This document shows, in pieces, positions 54,784 through 64,000 of a DNA stretch of 64,000 nt (position 1 is its first letter; every line of letters starts with the position of its first letter). The stretch spans positions 5,208,001-5,272,000 of the forward strand of contig JABYQQ010000001.1 of the NCBI GenBank assembly GCA_022605405.1, read 5' to 3'. The notes beneath the pieces are model-generated. The model made no database searches, had not been told where the DNA came from, and worked only from the letters and a program-made list of their open reading frames with translations. Source of the stretch: Earliella scabrosa. Its lineage: Eukaryota; Basidiomycota; Agaricomycetes; Polyporales; Polyporaceae. A program made the translations under genes and the position numbers.

Positions 54784-57474
54784 ATGCAAGCCGAGGACGA
54801 CCGCATGATCACCGATGACGGGGCTCAGACCCAGCAGCAAACGCAGTCAACCCAGCAAGCCTCACAGCAAGACGTTCCCGACGAAGAGCACCTCTGGGGC
54901 TACCTCATCCCCTGCAGCGCGAACCTCCGCCGTATCGACTTCCAGAAGATGAAGCACCTGTACCGCATCGGCCGCAACCGCGAGGAGCACAAGAACGACA
55001 TCATCCTGCCAGGGATGAAGATTAGTACGTCGCGACGCGTCCCGTCACGCGCCCTTGCATGCTCTGACCCCTGTTCGACGCGTCTGGCGCGCGCTAGGTA
55101 ACTTCCATTGCACGCTCGAGTGGGACGGAGACGTAACCAACAAGTCCGCTATCAAGGTCACGGACCTCTCTAGCAATGGCACCTTCGTGAGTGTTCATTG
55201 GTCTCTATTCCCTACCCCGACGCGCATCCGCCGAGCCTGGTTTCGACGTCCTATCCGCGGCAACGCACTGTCACCTTCGCGAGATGGGTCACGACTTGCG
55301 CTCGGCACTTTATGACTCGCGGTGTCAACTTGGTGATTTCGTTCCCTAATTCATCCTCCGCGTCAGATCAATGGAGAGAAGATCGGGAAGGGCAATTGCA
55401 AGCTGCTGCGCGATGGCAACGAGCTCGCCTTCGGAACATGCGTTCCCCAACCAGACCATGGAGGACTTGAGGACTACCGTGAGTACTCCCGTTGGTTATC
55501 TCGAATCCTCCGTCCTCAATCCACGCCAAGGCTTCGTGTTCCGCCATACCGCCTGCGGTCCTCCCTCCCGAGGTCTGCACAAGTACTACGACCTGCAACA
55601 CGAGCTCGGCAAGGGTTCGTTCGCGACGGTTATGAAGGCATTGCACAAGGAGGAGGGCAAATGGTATGCTGTCAAGATGATCCAGGCGAACAAGCTCCGG
55701 CGGGGCCTGAGCCATGCGAGCGAGAACGGTGTCCAGTCCAGCGATAAGGACAAGGGCAACAACTTTGCGCGCGAGATCAACATCCTGGAGCGCTTGCAGC
55801 ACAAGAACATCTGTCAATTGAAGGAGGTGTTCTTCGAGAGCTACAGCATCAGTGAGTTCATTCCAACCTGCGACCACATTCACCGGTCTCACTGGTTGCA
55901 CCCCAGACCTCGTCTTGGAGTGGGTACCTGGTGGTGACCTGCTTGACTACATTCTCAGGCGAGAAGGACTGCGTGAGTCTGTCGAGTTTCCACGTTGTAT
56001 ACATATTGACAGGAGGTGCAGAGGAACCCGAGGCGCAGTACTTGACGTACCAGATCTGCGACGCGTTGGCGGTGAGTGCCAGGCTCACCTGCTCTACGTC
56101 CTTGTATTCACATCCACCCTCCACAGTACGTGCATAGCCAGGGCATCGCGCACCGTGACTTGAAGCCGGAGAACGTACTCTTGACCAACGACCAGCCGCC
56201 CATCGTCAAGGTCGCAGATTTCGGTCTCGCGAAGGTTATTGACAGCATGACGATGCTCCGGGTACGTGCTCTCGCTGCGACTATACTTCGGACGCGTTGG
56301 TTGACGAACGACATCAAGACGATGTGCGGGACACCGGTATATCTCGCGCCAGAGGTGGTCAACCAGTCGAACAACGAAGGCTATGACCAAGTGGTCGATA
56401 GCTGGAGTGTGGGCGTGATAGTATTCTCCATGTACGTGCATCGTTCTACGAGCGAGGTTCCAGCTAACCCTTGGTCTAGGCTTACGATGTCAACACCGTT
56501 CGGAGAAGAGGACCCGAACATGGACGTCAAGTCTCGAGTGTCCAGCCGTCAGGTCGATTGGCATGTCTTGCGTCAATGTAACGCAAGCAAAGAAGGTGTG
56601 TTATCTCTCTCCTTCCCTCACACACATTTGACGAACTGCCTTGCTTGCAGCCGAGGACTTCATTCGTCATCTCCTCGAGATCGAACCGCGGAAACGCATG
56701 ACTCTCACCGATGCCCGTACGCATCCTTGGCTCGCGCGCGAACACAGCGCCCATCGCGCGTTGGTCGTCGCTCCTGCACCTGTCCCCGCGACCATCCCCG
56801 CACCCGCACCTGCGGGCCCCTCGCGGCCCGGCACTGCATCTCCTGGACCTCAGGAGCCGGTCGACGCGTCGATGCGCTCCATCGTCTCAGACGGCATGGC
56901 ACTCGACGATCCCATGGACGCCGAGCCCGAGACCGGACGCCGAACACCAGAGTTCGTCCCCGAAGAGGAAGACTCCGCCCCGAGCCAGCAGAACGGCCTC
57001 GCGCGCCAGCCGTCCCGCCTCCAGCGACGCGTGAACGTCATCATGCGCGCGCACAACCGCGGCGAGGAGCTCCCGAGTCCGTCGCAAGAGATGCGGGAGC
57101 GCGCTGCCGCAGAGGACGAGGAGGAAAGTGTCAACGGCGCGGGCCCCTCTCGGGCGAACAAGCGCAAGGCGGCGCTCGACTTCGAGGCGTCGCTCACGCC
57201 GATGGAGGAGGAAGAGGAGGACGAGCCTGAGCCCGAGCCCGAGCCGACGCCGCGCGGACGGGGTGCGCCGAAGCGAGGCCGGGGCGCGCGGAAGGCGGGC
57301 GCTGCGGCGACTAACACTCCCGCGAAGCGCGGGCGGGGGCGTACGGCTGCGGTTGCCGCTCCACCTGCGGTGATCTCGAACGGAGAGGAGGGCGAGACGG
57401 CCGGGCGGAGGCGGTCTAACCGCCTGAACCAGAGCTCGCCTGTGAAGACGACGAAGGTCGCCCGGCGGGCCTGA
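54784..57474 (+). CDS. cds1: Cds1/Chk2/Rad53-type FHA-domain checkpoint kinase
   Basis: ATG at 54784 after a CT-rich leader; many small introns; stop at 57472-57474. A Gln-rich start precedes an FHA domain: YRIGRNREEHKNDI, ISNFHCTL (formed across intron 1), VTDLSSNGTF, INGEKIGKG. The Ser/Thr kinase domain has the Gly loop ELGKGSFATV, Lys in WYAVKMIQ, NICQLKEVFFE, LVLEWVPGGDLLDYI, HRDLKPENVLL, VADFGLAK, CGTPVYLAPEVV and DSWSVGVI. All catalytic residues are present. A C-terminal tail of about 270 aa is Pro/Glu-rich and then basic (KRGRG repeats), consistent with nuclear localisation. FHA plus kinase in this order is diagnostic of Cds1/Chk2, the effector kinase of the replication checkpoint. A single FHA domain is seen, as in Cds1/Chk2, not two as in budding-yeast Rad53. 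Confidence 0.9.
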
Positions 57475-59015
57475 GGGCGCGCACCTCTCGCCGCGTCTTC
57501 CCCCGTGCCCTCTTTCTCTTCTGATGCTTCCCCTTCTCCTTTCACGCAAGTGACACGGCCGGGGAAGCAGAAACAGAAGCAGGAGAAGACCGGCGGGGCG
57601 GGCGCGAGAGAGGTGTGTGTCGCGGCGGTGCGCGGCGCGGTGTGCTACGTTGTGTCCTGCTTGGTGCTCGTCGTGCTCTGGAGTCTGGTCGTCGACTTGC
57701 TTGCTCATCCCGTCGTGCGCTCGCTGCTTGGTTCTGTGCTCTCTTTCTCATCCCGTGGGGCTTGACTAGTGACTAGTGACTCTCGATGTATTCCCTGCCC
57801 ACTTGCCCCCACTCTACTCTCCTTGGCCCATCGGGCCGTGTTCCCTCTCTTCCACTGGCCCCACCCTGTGTCCCCTCACGCTCCCTCTCGCCGTTCACGT
57901 CCCCTCACACCTACGTCCCACGATTATCGTCCCTCCGTCACCGCTTGTCCATCATCATCACCACTCGTCACCCTGGCTCTCCATCATCTCGATTCTCTGT
58001 CCTCGTGTCTCTCATCCATCTCCCATCTCCCATCTCCTCCGCCATCTCCCTATCTCCCATCCGCCGTCCCATCTCGCTTCACGACCCCATGCTCCTGGTA
58101 CGGGTTACGCCATGATTGCTTCTGCCCCCCGTACTTGCTGCTCCCTCCCGTCACTTAAATTATATGCTGCCCGCGCCGTACAGTGCCGCGCCGCCGTAAT
58201 ACGCACACACTCCTTTCCGTCACCGTTAAGTGTCTTACTGTCGCCGTACTGTGTTTCTATCTAGTCGCCGCCGCTGCCGTTGTCTACACGTGTATTTGGA
58301 ACGCATAGGGTTATACATAGAATTGCATATATGTTACTTCCAGAGTGCCGGGGTGAGTGCTCATGTCGACAATTTGCAAGGCGTGGAGACTTTCAGCCGC
58401 TAGTACTCGCTTGGGTCGTGATGGGACGGAGAGTTCGGGACGGAAGGAGAACACGAATAACGATTATGAGTATGCGACAGCGAGACGAGTACAGTATGTG
58501 TCCATGTGCATATCGTACGGTATAGGATTACAGGGGCTGTACATCTAGACACGGTGAAAGCCGATAAATAGAGAAGGGAAAACAAGAACGGGAGCCTGAG
58601 ACATGAACAACGTCCCGGAACGGAACGGGACGTGATATCGTACGGGACGCGTGTTGGGGGATTACAACGGTATGTGCTTGCGCGAAAGCTAGAATAGAGC
58701 AGTGAACATGACGAGATAGCATATGTCGACAATGGGGCGAGGTATACGGGAAAGAGACATGAAATCAGAATTGGAGCGAGAAAAGTCGCCGGACGGCGGA
58801 TCATGGATCATGGATCGGGGAATCCCCTGCGTCCCACGCAATCATGGTTAGCGTCCTCCGACCGGGGCGGTGCGCCGGGAAGCACGGAGGGAAGCCCGAG
58901 AATGCGAGCATATCAGACCACACGGGACACACATTAATTATGCCCGCAGCGGGTTCTCGCTTCTCGTGCCCCGGAGGCATCGAGCTAGAACGTCGACGCC
59001 GGACGGCGCAGGCTT
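57475..59015. other. 3' region of the kinase gene and convergent intergenic DNA
   Basis: Begins GC-rich, then a strikingly pyrimidine-rich tract on the plus strand (about 57780-58110, CCCTC/CATC-rich). No gene model is supported on either strand. Confidence 0.5.
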
Positions 59016-61002
59016 CTAGCAAAAGTCTTGGACGTGGACCGGCCCTGCGAGCGTTGCGCCGGCATTGGGGAAGTGCACCTGGCCCACGGCATGGGTGGGG
59101 CTGAGGCGCGAGAGCCGAGTCGAGGGCGTGGGGAACTCGCAGGGTTGGCGGCGCTGGATGCATTGTCTAGACGCGAGAAGCGGTCAGTGGTGTGTTCGAG
59201 ATTTGTGCTAGCCGGGAGCACGAGAGGGAGGGGGCGCGGGAGATGAGAGCTAAGATGCGGAGATGCGGCCGATTGTGACGAGCTCAAGGCTTGCGTGCTC
59301 GAAGACAGACTGAATAGCACACTTCCTGCGTCGAGCAAGACGAGAGACGGGCTGGAAGGCGTGCTAGCGCAGGTCGTGGACACCCCGCGAATGGGTTCAT
59401 GAGATCAAGTACGGGTCATGGGGCGCGTGAAGGAGCGGTCACGAGGGACACGAGGCTCGGAAAGCTGCGTGCAGGCTCTGGGACTGCACCCAGGTGAGGT
59501 CCCGCCTCAGGTGGTTATGGTTCCGCACAATATCGACGACCCATCGACAATCCTGCGATATCTCCAGTCGCGCAGGTATAAAACCGTAGGGAACCCGTCG
59601 AAGGCAGGACAAGACAGGAACTGAACTGGCACTCACCCGCATCGCCGCGCCTCGTCGCCCTCCTGCGGTCCTCCACACGCGATCTTGCGCCGCCGACAAA
59701 ACGCACAGGCGACGGTCGTCCCGCGCTTGTACGGCTTCTTCGACGCTGTGATTTGCAAGACAGTCCCTGTGGGGCTCGTGCGCACGGGGATCCGCCGCGC
59801 TGTTGTCGGTGAGTAGATCACCATCCTGTTGTGGTGTGCGTCCGCGCTCGCTCGCACCGTAGCCATCGGGTGCGGACACACATGTGCCGAGTCGGCCTCG
59901 CTGCTGGTGGGGGTCGTCGGCGGCGTCGGAGTCTTGGCGCGATCCGGGTCTTCGAGGCCGAGGCTGGCCTTCAACTCATCGAAGCCTGTAAGTGACGTGA
60001 AGAAGTCAGCGAATGAGTGGGTCTGGAGGGCGCGAGAGCTCTGGACTTACGCGCCATGTCTTCTGTGCTCAGAGGCGAGGTCGCGCGGGGGAGTGGCTGC
60101 TCGTACGGGCGGCCCGTGACCTTCGCCATCATGGTGTTCCAGTCCCCGCCGTACTCCCGGAAGCGAAGCTGATCGAGCGCGGCCCCGAGCTTCCACTGCG
60201 AGGGTACGACGGCAGGCGGCACGTGTAGCTTTTGCTCTTCGTGCTCTTGTAGCATGCCGTCGAAGGAGACCGTGCTCTCCGGCGAGGGGTACGCCAGAGT
60301 CATGTCTAGCCCCATCTGGCCCTGTAGCATACCATGAGTCCGCCGATTTCTCCAAGGCAAAGGAGGACAGAGGCCTACCTCGTATTGCGTCGCGAGCTGG
60401 GCCAGTAGGCCAGTCTCGCCGCCGGGGCAGTCCCTGTTTCTTCTTTGTTTTGGAATGTCAGGTTGGCCGTGTGCCACGGGATCAGACGGCGCACTGAACA
60501 CTTGCTGCGATGCGTCCGGGGAGAACGAGGCATGCGCGGAGGTGGCTGTTGCGTGGTATGGCGGCTCGGGGAACGACGTCATGCAGACATCGACGTCGAC
60601 CTCCGGGGAGCCGAAGGAAGACTCTGACTGTGCATCGCATGGGGATGGGATCTGGAACTGATGGATGGATGGGTGCGGGACCGACGTCGGTTTGTCATCG
60701 GGATACACGTTGGGATCGTGCAGCGCGTAGTAGCGCGTGGACACGGCTGTCGGCGGGAGGTAGTGTAGGCATCCCGGGTGTTCGCTGTGGCTGAATTCGG
60801 CGGGAATGGATACGATCGGGACGTAACATTGAGCTGCAGTGGGACACTGTGTACGTGCTCGAGGTCAGCATTCATCGACGTGGAAATGAAGCTCTGTGCT
60901 CAAACTTACGTCATGGAGGACGTCTTGAGGAGTCATGAAGGAGGCGTATTCTTGAGGCAGCGCGTCATCGGAGAGTGTGTATAAAGCAGCATGGGCGGAC
61001 AT
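59016..61002 (-). CDS. Zn(II)2Cys6 transcription factor with C-terminal zinc cluster
   Basis: ATG at 61002 (MSAHAALYTLSDDALPQEYA), stop TAG at 59016-59018. Exons join LHD|CPTAAQCYVPIVSIPAEF, QLATQYE|GQMGLDMTLAYP, TEDMA|GFDELKASLGLEDPD. The zinc cluster is complete only after splicing: ACAFCRRRKIAC, GGPQEGDEARRC and then, from the last exon at 59016-59166, GQCIQRRQPCEFP. Spacing is C-x2-C-x6-C-x11-C-x2-C-x6-C, canonical for fungal binuclear clusters. The intron splitting it (59167-59636, donor GTGAGT, acceptor TCTAG) is about 470 bp, much longer than other introns here. Placement of the cluster near the C-terminus and a basic KKPYKRGT run just before it are typical of a group of basidiomycete factors. 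Target genes unknown. Confidence 0.8.
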
Positions 61003-62529
61003 TTCAGAAGGCAGCTCGATGTGTCGTGGTCGTGGTGGTAAGTCAGAGAGACTGAGGGCCAGACGAGGGACGTATGTCAAAAACATCTGTGGGAACTGCG
61101 CCAATCGCAAGAAGCGTCGGGATAGACAGACGTTGGGGGATGGTGCTTGGCTCGACGCTCGCGCAGGCGAGCCTAAGCCCCATTGGGAGAGGCCGTCACG
61201 TCTCGCGTCATTGACCGGGGACGGATGCGTGCGCTCTAGATACGCTCCTTGGGCCGGAACGAGAGAGACCACAGCGAAATCTTCCAACGACGACTGATCC
61301 TGTCACGGTCAAGGCCACTCATGAATCATGCGAGATCACTGGCGCGTCGGGTGTCGGTTATCCCGCTTGTCTGGGCGCGCAGCCACGCGAGTTCGCCGTT
61401 GGCGAAGTCGATCGGTTGGATGTTCGAACGTCGCGGAAGCAAATGGGCATTCGATAGGTACCGGCACCTGCGCGAGCGGATGGAGCAATCAAATGACCTG
61501 GAACCTCTTCCTCTTCGCAACCTGCTGGGTCTCGTCCGCACAACGGAGTCGGGGGAGGACAGGAAATTCCCGGATGAGGTCAGCTTGCTGCACTCCGTGG
61601 ACATTCCGGAATTGAGACACGTATGCATAGACGGTTGGTGAGAAGATACACAGCGTCTAAGGAGGCTGTCAGAAGGCTGTTGAGAGCATAAAGGATACAA
61701 AAATGGCTAGGGTTACCCACGTCAATAATCAATAGACCGGATGTTCCATGAAGCGAGATTAAGAGGATTGGCGTGAGTATCTACTGTTTGGCGAGCCGTT
61801 GCGGGATCGTTCCGTCCGTTGTGGGAAGAACTTCTCCATCATGACACAGACCGTTTGGCTTGCCGACGAGTAGGCCCCCACAGACCGTGCTGGGGCGTCC
61901 GACCCTAGGCAGCAAATGGGATTGGGTATGGGCGACTCGGGGCCGGACCGCAATAAAAGTGTTGTACGTGTACAGAGCTTGATCGTAAGGGTGCGCAAGT
62001 TTGAGGGTGAAAGATACGCGTCCACGAAGAGCTGGTAATAGTTGCAGTAGTACCTACTTGATGTGATGGCGGATATTTCCATGTACTTATTTACACTGTT
62101 CGATGTTCTGTCGGCTCCTCTCGCCTCGACTTACAGCTGAATGTATATGCGAGTGGCGGATGACCACAAGCTTGCACAAGCCTGGTATGACAGGACTGTC
62201 AGGACTTGAGGAGTCCGAGATGGTGGTTCGAAGTCAGAAGGCACTTGGCGCTCACCCAGTGGTCCATCTGATGCTCCCGTGAAGGTTTCGGGGAGCATCT
62301 GTCTGGGCCCAGACTCCAGACACAACGATGCACATGGTCTTGCTGGGCTTGGCCGCAAATGACAGAAACCCTGTTTGCCAAGCTACCGCGACGCGCGTGA
62401 CGACCAGTAACGCAGTCGCGTGCCGTGTGACACACGCGTCGTGATCGGCCACCAGACCCTGTTAGGCGCCCATTGTTTGGTTCAACCACGACCAGGACTT
62501 GAGCCCACCCCGCTGCTATCCTCCACACG
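61003..62529. other. Intergenic between divergent genes
   Basis: Serves as upstream region for both the zinc-cluster gene (minus) and the gene at 62.5 kb (plus). An open plus-strand stretch at 61321-61641 lacks any family signal and is not called. Confidence 0.45.
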
Positions 62530-64000
62530 ATGCTCAGCGCACGCCCTATCTCACTCAATGCGGACGTAGACGTCTACCAGCAACCTATTCTCAACACGAA
62601 AACACCAGGCCGCAAGGGTCTCAAAGGTCGCAGTGCTCTTCAGGAGAATGCCCTCCACAATGGCGCCAAGACAGTCCTCACCAAGAAGAACGTCCTACAG
62701 ACACCCTTTCGGCCTGGCACAGCTCGTGCGTGCAGCAGATATGCGCGGTATACGCTGTACTGACGTTCTGCAACGTAGATGGCAAGAAACAGCACATCGC
62801 CGTGTCTGTGACACGGCCGCTGATGGACAAGACGCCCTTCCCCAACCGCGTCGGTCCTTCCAACTTCGGCAACGCAGGAAAGACTCCGGGTCTGAAGCTG
62901 TCTAAGCTTGCCCTACTTGCTCCTGAGCCTGAACAGGAATCGGGGTCCCCTGACGTCGCACCTTTACTTCGTCCTTCCACCGCACGCAAGAGCCTTCGAG
63001 GGCGGCTGAGCCAGAACTTTAAGACTCCACTTACCAAGGGCAACTATTGGGATGTCAGCCCCGAAGACATGGAAGGTATCGGCGGTGGAGTGGTAGAGCA
63101 GACCCAGCAGCAAGCGGTGGCAGTGGAGGCGGATGAGGACGATGAGATTGAATATATGCCACCAACAGCTATTGGTGAGTCCTCTCTACATTCCTCACAA
63201 CGGATGAACGCTGGAACAATCTCCAGAGCGTCCGTATGAGCCCCCGTTTGCCATGCCCGACTATCAGACGATGGGATCGAATCTCTTCCAACTTGGTCAC
63301 TCTGGTCTGGTGGACGACACGGCGGACGTCTTCTACGCGGCGGATATCGAGGAGCAGGTAGACGTCAAAACACTGTTGGCGGAGTCTGGATTCTCCTGCC
63401 AAGGACCATCTAGAGGGGACACTTTGGAGCTGCCACCACTAGGTACGTTTCGCAAGCATGGCGTGCGACCAACCGAGATACTGATGATTGCGCGAACTAT
63501 GTAGAAGATGACCATCCATTCGGGCGACAAACCCCTGCATCTAAGCTAGCCTCTGCTCCTCCCCCCGCCAGGTCCGCTGTTCCTCTTGCTCGTGCTTCAT
63601 CCGCCCGCACAGCCCCCATGAGGACCCAGCCCCCACCCAGACCTGCAACAGCGATCCCGCAGAGTCGACTTCCGACGTCAGCACGCGCGAGCCCCGGAAC
63701 CGTTCTAGCAGTCGCCCCCGGGCAGACCCGCACATCAGCGTTACGGGCCGCGAAGGCAGCGAGCTCATCGACGAGCAACAGCGCTACCACTCCGAATCCT
63801 GTTCCTGTTCGCGCGACGACGAGCGCGGGCGCTCGTCCTGCCCCTACTGCACGGAAAGCTTCTCCTGCAGCGACGATTGGCACGCGGCCACCTGCACGCG
63901 CGGCAACTAGCCTCGCGGTGGGACCGTCTCGCTCGTCAGCGTCGTCAACACCGGCTGTCGCTGTCGGTCGGGCTCGGTCGGCGACGGTGACAGGGAGGAC
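62530..64000 (+). CDS. Unknown protein, possibly a securin-like mitotic regulator (runs off right edge)
   Basis: ATG at 62530. Exon 1 reads KTPGRKGLKGRSALQENAL and TVLTKKNVLQTPFRP; intron GTGCGT...AACGTAG; exon 2 GKKQHIAVSVTRPLMDKTPF, SNFGNAGKTPGLKL, FKTPLTKGNYWDVSPED, EIEYMPP; intron; exon 3 RPYEPPFAMPDYQTMGSNLF and a VDDTADVFYAADIEEQVDV segment; a third intron ends CTATGTAG; exon 4 is a Ser/Ala/Pro/Arg-rich tail open to the window end. RKGL within RKGLKGRSAL fits a minimal D-box (RxxL), several TP sites could be CDK targets, and the mid-protein EYMPP plus PYEPPF block is reminiscent of fungal securins, but this is a weak inference. The structure (short, disordered, TP-rich) fits a cell-cycle regulator. 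Confidence 0.55.

Noticed and set aside
61321..61641. Plus-strand ORF MNHARSLARRVSV, 106 codons
   Set aside because: No family signal or clear promoter; the antisense frame is equally open.
1..64000. CRISPR arrays, bacterial operons or phage genes
   Set aside because: Repeat arrays here are coding minisatellites, exon duplications or TIRs; gene structure is eukaryotic throughout.

Overview
The window looks like nuclear DNA of a mushroom-forming basidiomycete (Agaricomycetes). Most genes are split by introns of about 45-60 bp with GT..AG ends. The transposable elements include Plavaka-type and KDZ-type (Kyakuja-Dileera-Zisupton) DNA transposons and a DUF6532-like protein, which are typical of Agaricomycetes. 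Species cannot be named from sequence alone. No rRNA, tRNA, CRISPR array or prokaryotic operon was recognised.

Layout. (1) 1-22 kb is transposon-rich: a Plavaka transposase running off the left edge (minus strand), a short acidic orphan gene, a Lys/Glu-rich gene containing a tandem array of phase-0 mini-exons (5.3-9.2 kb), a KDZ transposase fused to a Ulp1-type protease (10.1-15.3 kb, minus), a DUF6532-like gene (15.8-18.5 kb, minus) and a divergent Plavaka transposase (18.6-21.5 kb). (2) 21-32 kb is a nest of insertions: two copies of a small TIR element about 10 kb apart; between them a 5'-truncated Cwh43-like gene whose last intron holds a 2.9-kb palindromic element; then a 5'-truncated LINE with a 14-bp target duplication, itself split by a 1.07-kb element with a 10-bp target duplication; and at the far end an orphan Plavaka C-terminal fragment. 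(3) 32-38 kb holds two orphan low-complexity genes and a decayed duplicate of the neighbouring BRCT gene. (4) 38-64 kb is gene-rich: a Brc1/Rtt107-like multi-BRCT protein, a very large unknown protein on the minus strand, two tandem small paralogues, a Cds1/Chk2-type FHA-kinase, a Zn2Cys6 transcription factor, and a gene running off the right edge that may be a mitotic regulator.

Functional links. The Brc1-like scaffold and the Cds1/Chk2-like kinase both belong to the replication-stress/DNA-damage response in fungi, and both have ACGCGT (MCB-like) hexamers just upstream of their starts, consistent with shared G1/S control. The transposon blocks appear to have trapped and split host genes: the Cwh43-like gene lost its 5' half, and the brc1 duplicate has decayed.

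Limits. All gene models are by eye from splice signals and reading frame. Start codons, small exons and UTRs are uncertain, and family names rest on motif recognition without database searches.
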